Positions 13,006 to 21,748 are shown, numbered from the stretch's first letter. The stretch is 31,077 nucleotides of DNA from CAZDYP01 sp964509505 (GCA_964509505.1 CAZDYP010000045.1:1-31077), one strand, 5' to 3'. Made by a program: numbers and translations. The notes: generated from the letters alone by a model not told the origin.

Positions 13006-14133
13006 GTGAATGAAAATCTTTTTGATAACTTAGGCGCACAAGTGCGCGCGCAAATCGCCAATGAATTTGAAGTGGATGATGTTACCGTGCCGACCGATGG
13101 CGTGTTGCTCAAACTGCGAGGTCGCTTTATCGGCGAATCGGGCGTAGCCTTTGCGCGCTTGCAAGAGCGGTTGCGCGCGCTGAATCTCATGGCGCACGCG
13201 CGGCGCGAAGGCGAGCGCATCGCGCTCATCATCGGCGAAGCGTTGCCTGTCGCGCGCCCGTCGAAGTGGATTATCAATCTGGTGTTGCTCTGGTTGACTA
13301 TTGGCACGACGGTGTGGGTTGGCGCGCAATATCGGCAGTCGTGTTTAGGCTTTTGGGGTAACGCGGGCGGCTTCAACGTCTTGCGTGATCCGTGGCGGCT
13401 GCTCGACGGTTTGCCATTCGCGTTTGGCGTGATGACGATTCTTGGCGCGCACGAGCTCGGTCATTATTTTTTGGCGCGCAAATATCGTATCGCCGTCACG
13501 CTCCCGTATTTCATTCCTGTCCCATTTGGCTTAGGCACCTTTGGCGCGTTCATTCGTTTGAAAGCGCCGCTCGATTCGCGCAAGAGCTTGTTCGATGTGG
13601 GCATCGCGGGACCCCTTGCGGGGTTGGTAGTCGCCTTGCCTTTGTTCATGGTCGGCTTGTATTTTTCAGAAGTGCGCTCGTGCGGTCAATTTGCTTATAA
13701 CAATTCCTTGTTGGTCAACATCCTTTCAGTCATCTTCAACGGCCCTGCCGCTTGGGATCGCAATATCGTCATGCATCCGCTGGCGTTGGCAGGGTGGGTT
13801 GGATTTTTGATGACGGCGATCAATTTGCTGCCTGTGGGTCAGTTGGATGGGGGACACATTGCGTATGCCATGTTTGGCGAGCGCTGGGCGCTGCGCTTGG
13901 CGCAGTTGGCTTTCGTTTCGATGGCGCTGATCGCGTTACTGACAGCCAATCAAGGCGCCAGTTGGTTTTTGTGGATAGCGATGATGTATTTCGTTGGCTT
14001 GCGTCATCCGCCGCCGCTCAACGATGTGACGCCGCTCGATACGCGACGGTGGGCGTTGGGGTTGGTGACGTTGTTGTTCTTGCTCGCCATCATCGTGCCT
14101 GCGCCGATACGCACGCCGTTTCACCTGTTTTGA
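13006..14133 (+). CDS. Site-2 protease family (M50) membrane metalloprotease
   Basis: A 375-residue intramembrane zinc protease. The zinc motif 'ILGAHELGHYFLARKY' carries HExxH at H149-H153, and the third ligand lies in 'NLLPVGQLDGGHIAYAMFG' (Asp near 281). About six hydrophobic segments are visible. The first 80 residues form a soluble domain ('DVTVPTDGVLLKLRGRFIGE') seen in the FtsH-independent EGY-type bacterial and plastid group. These proteases cut membrane-bound regulators; the substrate is unknown. GTG 13006 is used; GTG 12985 is an alternative that would overlap the divergent GDPD start. Neither has a strong ribosome site. The facing start codons are only 11 bp apart. Confidence 0.9.
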   Translation: MNENLFDNLGAQVRAQIANEFEVDDVTVPTDGVLLKLRGRFIGESGVAFARLQERLRALNLMAHARREGERIALIIGEALPVARPSKWIINLVLLWLTIGTTVWVGAQYRQSCLGFWGNAGGFNVLRDPWRLLDGLPFAFGVMTILGAHELGHYFLARKYRIAVTLPYFIPVPFGLGTFGAFIRLKAPLDSRKSLFDVGIAGPLAGLVVALPLFMVGLYFSEVRSCGQFAYNNSLLVNILSVIFNGPAAWDRNIVMHPLALAGWVGFLMTAINLLPVGQLDGGHIAYAMFGERWALRLAQLAFVSMALIALLTANQGASWFLWIAMMYFVGLRHPPPLNDVTPLDTRRWALGLVTLLFLLAIIVPAPIRTPFHLF

Positions 14134-14198
14134 TAGTTAGTAGGGGCGCGCGCGCCGCGCGGCTATGGGTGTGCGCTACAACCGCATACAAACAATGC

Positions 14199-14234
14199 GC
14201 CCCACTTGAACCATTTCACAAGTGGGGCAAATTT
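14199..14234 (+). terminator. Rho-independent terminator after the M50 protease
   Basis: gccccacttg (14199-14208) pairs perfectly with caagtggggc (14219-14228) across a 10-nt loop, followed by aaattttttc. It lies 65 bases after the protease stop and before the convergent ATPase gene. Confidence 0.75.
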
Positions 14235-14300
14235 TTTCAATCACGCCAGAGCGTTTGTGTGCTCATTTTCTCTAATCGCCTCTAATTTCCCCCATCTCCT

Positions 14301-16448
14301 TTACCTGCCTTGGGTCTTGCTTTCAGGTCGCCACGCGGGCGCTTGCGCGATGCCCCCTCCATTTGTCCAATTCCGCAGGTCTGAACCATCGGCGCGCATT
14401 ACCCAAATATCGGAGGCGTTGTGGCGGTTCGATTCAAATGCGAGCCAGCGCCCATCGGGATACCACGCAGCCGATTGGTCTCTAGCGGGATTGTTGGTCA
14501 AGTTCTTTACGTTATTGCCTTCGCCGTCCATCACGTAGATTTCCCAATTGCCGTCACGGAACGATTCAAACGCCAGCCAACGTCCATCGGGCGACCACGT
14601 CGGTGAATAATTGTTCGCTGTTGTGTTGGTCAAACGCGTGACATTGCTGCCATCGGGATACATCAGATAGATTTCATGATTGCCCGAGCGCTTCGAGTTG
14701 AACGCAATCACACGCCCGTCAGGTGACCAGACAGGGGACCAATCTTCGGCGGGGTCGTCGGTCAAGCGCGTGAGGTTGCTGCCGTCCTTGTTCATCACGT
14801 AGATTTCCCAGTTGCGATCACGGAACGAACTGAAAATGAGTTTGCTGCCGTCGGGCGACCATGTCGGCGTCCAATCGTGCGCCAGATGGCGCGTGAGGCG
14901 TGTTTGCTCCGAACCATCGGCGTTCATCATGTAGATTTCCCAATTGCCATCACGGTTGGAACTGAAGGCAATCTTCGAGCCGTCGGGCGACCAAACGGGC
15001 CACATGTCGTCGGCTAATCCTGTGGTCAATGGCTTGGTGTTTTCGCCATTGTCGCCAGCGATGTAGATACGCCATTTTTCGTTGGTGCTTTTGCGAAACA
15101 TATACGCCACGACGATTTTGGGCGCAGGGGTTGGCACGGCGATGGCGACGCGCGTGGCGAGGTTTTGCGCGGAGGGCGTCACGGTGGGTTGAGGCGTGGG
15201 CGTGGGCGAAGGTTCACCCAAGAGCGCGGCGAGCGGCGTGGCGGGGATAACGTTCATCAACACAACAGCGACGAAGAGCAGCAAGGCGAGCCAAGCTAAT
15301 ACTTTGAGCCATGGGATGGGACTAGACACAAATTCGTATCGCGCCTTGCCATAAGTGCGCGGTTGGGGTTGTTTGCCTGTGACGATAGGCAGGCTCGCAT
15401 ATTGCACTGCCCAATCACGCAAGATGCCTGTGCTGAAACGGAACGATTGCGCGCCCACGCTCTCGCATACGTCGAGCCGCACGAGCTGCGCCAGCGCTTC
15501 ATGCGCTTCCTGAGCGGATAAATCAATGCGATTGGTCGAAAGCTCCAACAGCAAATTGCTGATGGACAGCAAGCCATGTTCGCCGCGGATGGTCGCCGCC
15601 GCAGCCAACACGAGCTGCTCTGCGCGCGAAAGCCCGTTCCATAGAACCGCCAGGTCGGGCGCAGTGCGCTCAAGCACGTCGTCAACCGCTTGTTGCAGGT
15701 CGCGCGCATAGACGCGCCCTTGTAAGGCGCGTCGCTCGTAGAGGGCGTAACCCAGCAGCTGCAAGGCGTGAGGGTGTCCGTTGGCGACGAGGTTGATGCG
15801 CTCAAGGGCGTTGTAATCGTACTTGAGTAGTGCGCCAGCGGTTTGGGTGAGCAATTCGCTCGATTGTGATTGCGACAACGTGCCGAGCTTGAGCTGCGCC
15901 ACGGGGATGCCCTCATGCAGACCTGCAAGGCGTAACGGCATGTCACGCGTGATGGTATCGTCGGCGAGGATGCCCCAACCGATGACGAAACGGATGGTGT
16001 GATTAACCGAAGCGAGCAGCGAGAGCGTGTTGAGTAGTTCGAGTTTTTCGTGCGACTGCCAAGTGGCTATGCCGTCGAGCACGAGCAAGACGGGTTTGCG
16101 TTGCGTGTCGTGAATCGAATCGTTGAACGCCTGATGCAACGCTTGGGGTGAATCAATCGTGGGCAAGCCTGTCGCTGTGGCGAGCAGCCGCACGATTTGC
16201 GACATGGCTGCGGCGAGCGTTTGCCCCGCCAGCAAGATGTAGGCGCTTTGATAAGAATCGCTCAAGCGCTGCGCCAATTGGAGCAGCAAGGACGAGATAC
16301 CAATGCGCGGAGGTCCATGCACGACGATGAGCGCGTGTGGCAGCAAGTGTTGGGTCAACCAGTTCAGACTATCGGTGCGTCCGAAGAATCGCGCGGGGTC
16401 GCGGATTGGTTGTCCGGGGTTATAAGGGTTGGGTTGAAGCGTTTGCAC
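14301..16448 (-). CDS. Membrane-anchored STAND-like ATPase with C-terminal PD40 beta-propeller, P-loop lysine missing
   Basis: A 715-residue fusion. The N-terminal ATPase starts with the 'RFFGRTDSLNWL' motif. Its P-loop at residues 45-52 reads GPPRIGIS, where Ile replaces the invariant Walker A lysine; Walker B is 'PVLLVLDGIATW' (Asp125). 'NGHPHALQLLGYAL' (near 223-236) and a winged-helix-like region to about 350 are typical of STAND/AAA signalling ATPases. One membrane segment (about 381-403) and a short PTPTP linker lead to five or six PD40 propeller blades with the repeated 'WSPDG..IAF.S.RDGNWEIY' pattern, probably outside the cell. The missing lysine suggests weak or no ATP hydrolysis. 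ATG 16448 lies 21 nt after the upstream propeller gene, so the two are probably one operon. Confidence 0.82.
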   Translation of the reverse strand: MQTLQPNPYNPGQPIRDPARFFGRTDSLNWLTQHLLPHALIVVHGPPRIGISSLLLQLAQRLSDSYQSAYILLAGQTLAAAMSQIVRLLATATGLPTIDSPQALHQAFNDSIHDTQRKPVLLVLDGIATWQSHEKLELLNTLSLLASVNHTIRFVIGWGILADDTITRDMPLRLAGLHEGIPVAQLKLGTLSQSQSSELLTQTAGALLKYDYNALERINLVANGHPHALQLLGYALYERRALQGRVYARDLQQAVDDVLERTAPDLAVLWNGLSRAEQLVLAAAATIRGEHGLLSISNLLLELSTNRIDLSAQEAHEALAQLVRLDVCESVGAQSFRFSTGILRDWAVQYASLPIVTGKQPQPRTYGKARYEFVSSPIPWLKVLAWLALLLFVAVVLMNVIPATPLAALLGEPSPTPTPQPTVTPSAQNLATRVAIAVPTPAPKIVVAYMFRKSTNEKWRIYIAGDNGENTKPLTTGLADDMWPVWSPDGSKIAFSSNRDGNWEIYMMNADGSEQTRLTRHLAHDWTPTWSPDGSKLIFSSFRDRNWEIYVMNKDGSNLTRLTDDPAEDWSPVWSPDGRVIAFNSKRSGNHEIYLMYPDGSNVTRLTNTTANNYSPTWSPDGRWLAFESFRDGNWEIYVMDGEGNNVKNLTNNPARDQSAAWYPDGRWLAFESNRHNASDIWVMRADGSDLRNWTNGGGIAQAPAWRPESKTQGR

Positions 16449-16469
16449 AAGCGGAAAGTTTACCCTTAA

Positions 16470-17825
16470 CTACTTCCATGACCAAACGCCAAGACTACCC
16501 GAGGCGATGCGGCGCGGTTCACCGCCGTTGAGCGTGACGACATAGACGCCCTGCGTGTTGTTCCCTTCTTGCGCGGCATAAACGAGCGCAGCGCTGTCGG
16601 GGGACCAGAGGCGCAACGATTGCGCGTATTGATCGAAGTAGGGAATGAGAGCGGCGAAGTTTTCGGTGGGCGTGAACGTGGCAAGGGTGAGGATGGTTTT
16701 GTCAACGACGGTGATGACCTTCCACGTGAGTCGTGAGCGTTGTTGTTGCGCCGGTTCACTCACCAATCGTAAAGCGCCTTGATCGCCTCGCGGACGAGAC
16801 AAATAGGCGATGTATTTGCCGTTGGGGGACCAGAAAAAAGCCAATGGATTATCGCTTGTCAACAGTTCGCGCGCGGCGCCATCAGCCTTGACGGCGTGGA
16901 GCTCGCTCCGCAATTCGTTATTGACGCGTTGCGTCGTCAGATAAGCGATGGTTTGGCTGTCGGGGGACCAACTGAATGCGACCGTACCTGTGATGTTGGC
17001 AAGCGTGCGCGTATTCTCACCGTTGGGGGCGCTGGCAATCAACGTATCGCCGCCGATCGCTGTGCCCATGAGTGCCGTCACCAGTGTTTTGCCGTCGGGA
17101 GACCAAGCGGGCGCGAGAAAATTGGCGGGCGCGAGCGGCAATTGTTGGATTGGTTGATTGGCGCGCGAAATCAAGCTAATCGAAGCCGTCGCAGCCTGTC
17201 GCCGACTGCCGCCGATGTGTCCAATCATGCTTTGCGAATCGGGCGACCATGAAAAGTAAAAGGGATTGCCAATGCCTAACTCGGTGGCGCCTGAACCGTC
17301 CGCTTTCGCATATTTCAAGCTGAGCTCGTTGTCGTTGCGTTGAATCAAGAATGCGACGCCTGCGCTGTCGGGCGACCACGAGAGATAGAACGGCGGGGCC
17401 TCGTCGCTCGCAAAGAGCTCGCGAGGTTGTGGGTCTTGCGGCGACATGGCATATAAAATGGCTTTGCCGTCGTTCTCGCTGGTCAAGCCGACGAAGGCGA
17501 CCTGTTGACTATCAGGCGACCAATTCGGCAGCAGATAGGCGCGGCGTATGATGGCGCTGCGGGCGAGCGCCGCGTCTTTCGTCAAAGCGCTTTTTCTGTC
17601 GCCATTGCGGTCCGCAACATAGAGGTTGCCATCGTCGCCGATGAGCGCGATGCGGTCCACGATGTTGGTCGTCGGGCGAGGCAAGATGGGTTTGTTATCT
17701 GCAGTGAGCAAGCCATTTATGTTTGGCACAACCCAAAAGGCAATGGCAGCAACGCATAACATCAGTGGAATCGTCAAGCAAGTGAATAGCGCGCAGCCCA
17801 GTTGCAAATGTGATTCGCGTTCCAT
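16470..17825 (-). CDS. Membrane-anchored TolB-like (PD40) beta-propeller protein
   Basis: A 451-residue protein with one N-terminal membrane segment (about residues 8-33, 'LGCALFTCLTIPLMLCVAAI') and then eight or nine repeats of the PD40 pattern 'WSPDSQ.(V/I)A(F/Y)L'. The repeats should fold into one large beta-propeller on the outer face of the membrane. No catalytic motif is visible. Such propellers bind proteins or sugars. AGGAG lies 6 nt before ATG 17825. It is the first gene of a two-gene unit with the ATPase-propeller protein, which suggests that the two propellers act together, for example as sensor and partner; this is inference. Confidence 0.82.
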   Translation of the reverse strand: MERESHLQLGCALFTCLTIPLMLCVAAIAFWVVPNINGLLTADNKPILPRPTTNIVDRIALIGDDGNLYVADRNGDRKSALTKDAALARSAIIRRAYLLPNWSPDSQQVAFVGLTSENDGKAILYAMSPQDPQPRELFASDEAPPFYLSWSPDSAGVAFLIQRNDNELSLKYAKADGSGATELGIGNPFYFSWSPDSQSMIGHIGGSRRQAATASISLISRANQPIQQLPLAPANFLAPAWSPDGKTLVTALMGTAIGGDTLIASAPNGENTRTLANITGTVAFSWSPDSQTIAYLTTQRVNNELRSELHAVKADGAARELLTSDNPLAFFWSPNGKYIAYLSRPRGDQGALRLVSEPAQQQRSRLTWKVITVVDKTILTLATFTPTENFAALIPYFDQYAQSLRLWSPDSAALVYAAQEGNNTQGVYVVTLNGGEPRRIASGSLGVWSWK

Positions 17826-17957
17826 GACAGCTCCTAGAGCAACCCGCGGGTTTCCCTCCTTCGACGCCGCCTCCTGCGCTGTCAGGATGCTAAACCTGCG
17901 AGGTGGGGTTAAATTGGCTCTACCGATTAGGCTGTAACGCCAAAGTTGGTAGAACCG

Positions 17958-18914
17958 CTAAATCTCAAGTTCGCGTCCTAAGCCATGCTCTTTTGCCAAT
18001 TCATACACGCGTGAGGCGGTGGCGATGTCTTGCATGGCGACGCCGTGCGATTCGAATAGCGTGATGTCGTCGGGTTTGCGCGGTTCGATGTGTCCATTCT
18101 TCACGATGATGTCGCCCAGCTCACGCACACGTTCCCACGTAATGATATTGCGCTCGATAGCGGACAGCAAATCGCCGCATTCGAGCTTGGCTTGTTCGAG
18201 CGAATCGGTGGTGATGAGCGTCGTGCGCCGCACCACTTCATCATCTATCTCGGCGCGGTTGAGGGCGTTTGAACCTGCGGCGTTGATATGCGCGCCCACG
18301 TTGAGCCACGCGCCTTGCAACACGGGTGTGCGTGAGTTGGTGATCGTGACGACGATGCTCGCGCCTTCCACCGCTGCTTGCGCCGATTCGACGGGCGCAA
18401 TGTCAAGCCCAATGGGTGGCGACATTTTTTGCGCGAAGGCATTGCGATGTTCGGCGCTGCGACTGAAGACGCGTACGGTCTTCAGCGGACGCACGGCTGC
18501 AATCGCCAACAGTTGTGATTCGGCTTGCCACCCAGCGCCAATGAGTGCGAGCGTGTCAGCGTCGGGGTTCGCCAGATATTTCGTGGCGATGCCGCTCGCC
18601 GCGCCCGTGCGCATCTGTCCCAAGCGGTCGGCTTGCATGATGGACAGCAGCTCGCCCGTGTTCGTGGAATACAGCATGACGTGAAACTTCGCGCCGCCGC
18701 GAGTGGTGCTGTACGCTTTGTAGCCCATCACGCCTAACGACGGCAACGCTGCCGCCATCAAGTGTAACATGCCTTTGGGTGGGCGTAATCGTCGGCGAGG
18801 CAAGTTCTGCGCATCGCCCAACCCTTGTTGACGAAAGGCGATCTCGACGCATGCCAACGCGTCGGGCATCGTCAAGACAGAAGTCACTTCTTGCTCGGTG
18901 AGGAAGAGAGTCAT
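17958..18914 (-). CDS. Ornithine cyclodeaminase / mu-crystallin family protein
   Basis: A 318-residue NAD(P)-dependent enzyme. Family blocks seen are 'LPRRRLRPPKGMLHLMAA', 'GYKAYSTT', 'DRLGQMRTGAASGIATKYLA' and the Rossmann motif 'TLALIGAGWQAESQLLAI', followed by 'VVTITNSRTPVL' and 'GAHINAAGSNALNRAEID'. The family includes ornithine cyclodeaminase, alanine dehydrogenase and ketimine reductases; the exact substrate cannot be told from sequence. GGAG lies 8 nt upstream of ATG 18914. The upstream gene on the same strand is a NodB-type deacetylase, separated by about 115 bases that contain repeats, so co-transcription is uncertain. Confidence 0.92.
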   Translation of the reverse strand: MTLFLTEQEVTSVLTMPDALACVEIAFRQQGLGDAQNLPRRRLRPPKGMLHLMAAALPSLGVMGYKAYSTTRGGAKFHVMLYSTNTGELLSIMQADRLGQMRTGAASGIATKYLANPDADTLALIGAGWQAESQLLAIAAVRPLKTVRVFSRSAEHRNAFAQKMSPPIGLDIAPVESAQAAVEGASIVVTITNSRTPVLQGAWLNVGAHINAAGSNALNRAEIDDEVVRRTTLITTDSLEQAKLECGDLLSAIERNIITWERVRELGDIIVKNGHIEPRKPDDITLFESHGVAMQDIATASRVYELAKEHGLGRELEI

Positions 18915-18949
18915 GGTGTGGTCTCCGTAAAATGTGGGAGCTGAGGGAC

Positions 18950-19038
18950 ATTAGGGGAAATCAAAGAGTCGTGCGGTTATCTATTTCCCCTAATGCTAAA
19001 GCACCGCTTCGCTGTCTCCCTTATTTCCCTAATTTCCC
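18950..19038. repeat. Inverted repeat and 9-mer array at the end of the deacetylase gene
   Basis: attaggggaaat (18950-18961) pairs perfectly with atttcccctaat (18983-18994). Then three 9-mers follow: CTGTCTCCC, TTATTTCCC, TAATTTCCC (19012-19038). The deacetylase stop TAG (19031-19029) and its last residues KGN are read from this array. Confidence 0.6.
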
Positions 19039-19832
19039 TTCTGATGATTGTTCAAAAACTCCGACGCAACTGCATGACATTGCCGAAATTCGACCGTGCC
19101 TAACGAGCGGGCGAAGGCGATGAAGCGTTTCAACATGGCGATGCGGCTAGGGCGTCCGATGATTTGCGGGTGCATCGTCAACACAAACACTTTGCCTTCT
19201 TCCTGATAGAGTCCTTGCAGCTCTTCCGTCCAGATTTCGTAGGGATGGCTTGCGGGTTGGATGGGGCGTTGGCTCGGCGGGCGGAACATGAAGAACGGCG
19301 CATCGTCATTCATCCATTGAATCGGTAGCTCGACCAATTGTGTGGCGCGTCCATCCACCGTATGTAAATACGGCGCGTCGTCGTCCATCAGATTAGACGA
19401 GTAGAGAAAGCTGTATTGCTCAAGCAGCGGTAATGTGTGGGGCGAGAAGTCCCACGATGGAGAACGATAACCGAGCGGCGCTTTGCCCGTCACGCGCTTC
19501 ACGCATTCGATGCCATGCACAAGCTCGGCTTCTTCTTCGTCACGACTCGCAAAGTTAACGGGCGGCGTATGGGTGTAGCCGTGATGCGCGACCTCGTGTC
19601 TCGCTGTGACGATGGCTTCGAGCGCGGCAGGATATTTGTCAATGACCCAGCCGGGCACGAAGAAGGTGGCGGTGATGTCTTCTTCAGCCAGCAATTTCAA
19701 GATGCGATAGACGGCGACCTTCGGACCATACTGCCCGATGGACAAGACGCCGGGCCGCTTGGCGTTATTGGGGTCAACGAGCGCGGCGGATTCGGCGTCG
19801 AGATCGAATGTCAACATGATAGGGAAGGGCAT
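19029..19832 (-). CDS. Polysaccharide deacetylase family protein (NodB/PuuE-like), copy 1
   Basis: A 267-residue metal-dependent deacetylase or amidohydrolase with a NodB-type barrel. Motifs are 'MLTFDLDAES' (first Asp pair), 'ATFFVPGWVIDKYP', 'HEVAHHGYTHTPP' (metal His pair), 'LGYRSPSWDFSPHTLPLL' and 'VLTMHPQIIGRPSR' (catalytic His region). The layout is closer to PgdA/allantoinase-like cytosolic members than to secreted chitin deacetylases, and no signal peptide is seen. ATG 19832 is preferred over 19853 because AGGAG precedes it by 6 nt. It is paralogous to the gene at 23045; the two share motif order, including 'MHPQ(I/V)IGR', and flank the Rieske and truD genes. Confidence 0.9.
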   Translation of the reverse strand: MPFPIMLTFDLDAESAALVDPNNAKRPGVLSIGQYGPKVAVYRILKLLAEEDITATFFVPGWVIDKYPAALEAIVTARHEVAHHGYTHTPPVNFASRDEEEAELVHGIECVKRVTGKAPLGYRSPSWDFSPHTLPLLEQYSFLYSSNLMDDDAPYLHTVDGRATQLVELPIQWMNDDAPFFMFRPPSQRPIQPASHPYEIWTEELQGLYQEEGKVFVLTMHPQIIGRPSRIAMLKRFIAFARSLGTVEFRQCHAVASEFLNNHQKGN

Positions 19833-19865
19833 GAGAATCTCCTGTAAGCCCATCCGAAAAACTCA

Positions 19866-19896
19866 CCCTTGCAAAGGTTTCAAACCTTCGCAAGGG
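19866..19896. repeat. 31-bp near-perfect palindrome (15-bp arms, 1-nt loop)
   Basis: cccttgcaaaggttt - c - aaaccttcgcaaggg, one mismatch. It lies between the Rieske gene stop and the deacetylase start. The core word ccttcgcaagg is shared with the palindrome at 21035-21064 inside the Rieske gene. Confidence 0.85.
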
Positions 19897-19911
19897 GATT
19901 CGGTTAGGCGC

Positions 19912-21747
19912 TTAGTCTTCTTCAAATAACCGATCGCCGCGATGCAAACGCCACGCGATGCGAAACGTCTGCTCCATCGCCCGGGGTGTGGGCGAGTGTG
20001 CGGCGAGATAGCGTGCGGCGGCGATGAGAAAGTGGTTGGCTTGTGGTGTGCCTTGCCAGAGTTGATGTTGCGCGAATGCGGCTTCGATGGTTTGTATCGT
20101 ATGGAAGTCGGGGTCTTCACGCAACAGCGCTTTGCCCATCGTCGCCATCCATCGTTCTGGTTCACCACCATTGGCGAGATACTGCGCGCAGAGCAATGCC
20201 GCTTCGTTGACCTGCTGCTGCCGATTGAGCAATGACAAAAATTCGTCAAGCAAATCGTCAGGTTTTGCCGAGGTTTTTTCGGGCTGTGGGATTTTCGCGG
20301 CGGGCATGTTGAGGAAGCGGTCGAGATAAATGCTCATTGCCGCATCGAACACGCCGCGCAATAATTCAATGGAGGGTGCGCGGCGCATGGCTTGGTGAAT
20401 GGCGTTGGCGAAGGTGAATGTGTGCAGCACGGTGTCCCAGTCGCCAAACTCATTTGATGTGTGGAACCGCGCCATCCGCAACGCCGCCGCGTAACAGACA
20501 CTGCCGGCGAGTTGCTCCGTCGTCATGCCATGGCGCAGTGCGTCGAGCATGGCAGCGGCGCTGTCGTGCGGCTGGTCGGATAAAATGGTATCGGCTAGTC
20601 GAGCGAGTTGGTCAGATGTATGGATGCTCAAGGAACCCCGTCGGCGCGCGCCTTCAGTCAATACCATGGGCAATTGCTCGAAGGCGTGGGCGAGAATCTC
20701 CACGAGGTCAATCGGGTTGCGCCATGCGTTCGATTCTTCGGCGCGGCTGGCGTCGGCAAATGAAGGTGCGAGCGAGGCGAGGATCAGACCCGAAGGGTTT
20801 TCACGTTTCACGCCCTTCGGGTCTATTTGTTGCCACGCTTCAATCGCCTTGTTGGAAAAATCGGCGGTATGCCCAATTTGCATGTAGCGATGGTCAGTCG
20901 CCGCGCTCATCAGCAGGTCGGTCATTTGCGCCGGCGTTGCGCCGAGCTGGGTAGCGGTGACGATGCACCGCTCGGCGCCTTCTTCATCGCGCACTTCGAC
21001 GAAACGGCGAAACCATTGCTTCAATTGTATAAACCCTTGCGAAGGCTCTAAACCCTTCGCAAGGCTGGACACGGGCAATGGTTCGATGGCGTGACGCGCG
21101 GGCGCGCCGTCACAATCGCGCGCAACAGCGCTGAGGCCATGATATAACGCGCGCGCTTGATCTTCGGCATCAAGGAATGGCAAAAGGTTCATCATCGCCA
21201 CGTGAATCGTTTGGCCCATTGCCCAACCTTGTTGGCGATGGCGCGCGCCAAAGTCAAGGCCGATGGCAAACGGTTCGCGCGCCGTAGTAACGGCTTTAGT
21301 CGTTTCTCCATTGGGGCGACTAAAGTCACCACTGTGCACATTCATCAGCGCAATCACCGCTTTGGCGATGACGAGATTCAGGTCACGCTCAAGACCGTGC
21401 TGCAAGCGACGATGCTGATGGGCCCGTTGCGCTTCGGGCGAGAGCGGCGTGAGGTCGAGCCAGATTTCGTCGTCGCGCACTTCGGTGGGGAAGGCGCGCA
21501 CGTCGTCGGCGAACAAATCGAACGCGCCGCCGCTCGCCAGATCGAAGCGCGCATGATGCCAGTGGCAGGTGAGGATGCCGTCTTTCACCGAGCCTTGCGC
21601 CAACGGAAAGCCCATGTGCGGGCAGCGATTGTCAACGGCGAACACCTTGCCAGCGTGCGCGAAAATGGCGATGGGGTGTGTCTCGGCTTGATAGACCATG
21701 CAACCGTGCGATTGCAGGTCGGTGAGTTTGAGGTGGGTGTTGTGCAT
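19912..21747 (-). CDS. Rieske [2Fe-2S] protein fused to a large helical domain of unknown function
   Basis: A 611-residue protein. Residues 5-100 form a Rieske domain with both ligand pairs: 'NRCPHMGFPLAQG' (C42, H44) and 'LTCHWHHARFDLASGG' (C61, H64). The rest (about 110-611) is helical and rich in Ala/His, with blocks such as 'HVAMMNLLPFLDAEDQARAL', 'TDLLMSAATDHRYMQIGH' and 'SVCYAAALRMARFHTSNEFG'. The family of this part is not clear to me; several conserved-looking His and Asp residues make an oxidoreductase role possible. Three repeat elements are translated inside it (near residues 139-155, 228-240, 308-321). AAAGGA lies 7 nt before ATG 21747, within the end of truD, whose stop is adjacent, so it is probably translated from the same transcript. 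Confidence 0.8.
   Translation of the reverse strand: MHNTHLKLTDLQSHGCMVYQAETHPIAIFAHAGKVFAVDNRCPHMGFPLAQGSVKDGILTCHWHHARFDLASGGAFDLFADDVRAFPTEVRDDEIWLDLTPLSPEAQRAHQHRRLQHGLERDLNLVIAKAVIALMNVHSGDFSRPNGETTKAVTTAREPFAIGLDFGARHRQQGWAMGQTIHVAMMNLLPFLDAEDQARALYHGLSAVARDCDGAPARHAIEPLPVSSLAKGLEPSQGFIQLKQWFRRFVEVRDEEGAERCIVTATQLGATPAQMTDLLMSAATDHRYMQIGHTADFSNKAIEAWQQIDPKGVKRENPSGLILASLAPSFADASRAEESNAWRNPIDLVEILAHAFEQLPMVLTEGARRRGSLSIHTSDQLARLADTILSDQPHDSAAAMLDALRHGMTTEQLAGSVCYAAALRMARFHTSNEFGDWDTVLHTFTFANAIHQAMRRAPSIELLRGVFDAAMSIYLDRFLNMPAAKIPQPEKTSAKPDDLLDEFLSLLNRQQQVNEAALLCAQYLANGGEPERWMATMGKALLREDPDFHTIQTIEAAFAQHQLWQGTPQANHFLIAAARYLAAHSPTPRAMEQTFRIAWRLHRGDRLFEED
20786..20824. repeat. Palindrome inside the Rieske gene, read in frame
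   Basis: agacccgaaggg and cccttcgggtct, 12-bp perfect arms with a 15-nt loop. It encodes DPKGVKRENPSG in the Rieske fusion protein, between two helical blocks. Confidence 0.85.
21035..21064. repeat. Palindrome inside the Rieske gene, read in frame
   Basis: ccttgcgaagg - ctctaaac - ccttcgcaagg, 11-bp perfect arms. It encodes LAKGLEPSQGF. The arms match the intergenic palindrome at 19866-19896 downstream of the same gene. Confidence 0.85.
21284..21332. repeat. Imperfect palindrome inside the Rieske gene, read in frame
   Basis: ctttagtcg (21294-21302) faces cgactaaag within a unit starting gtagtaacgg. It encodes GDFSRPNGETTKAVTTA, a segment of odd composition. The word gtagtaacg also ends the contig at the first gap (2764-2774), so the same repeat family broke the assembly there. 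Confidence 0.7.
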
Positions 21748-21748
21748 A

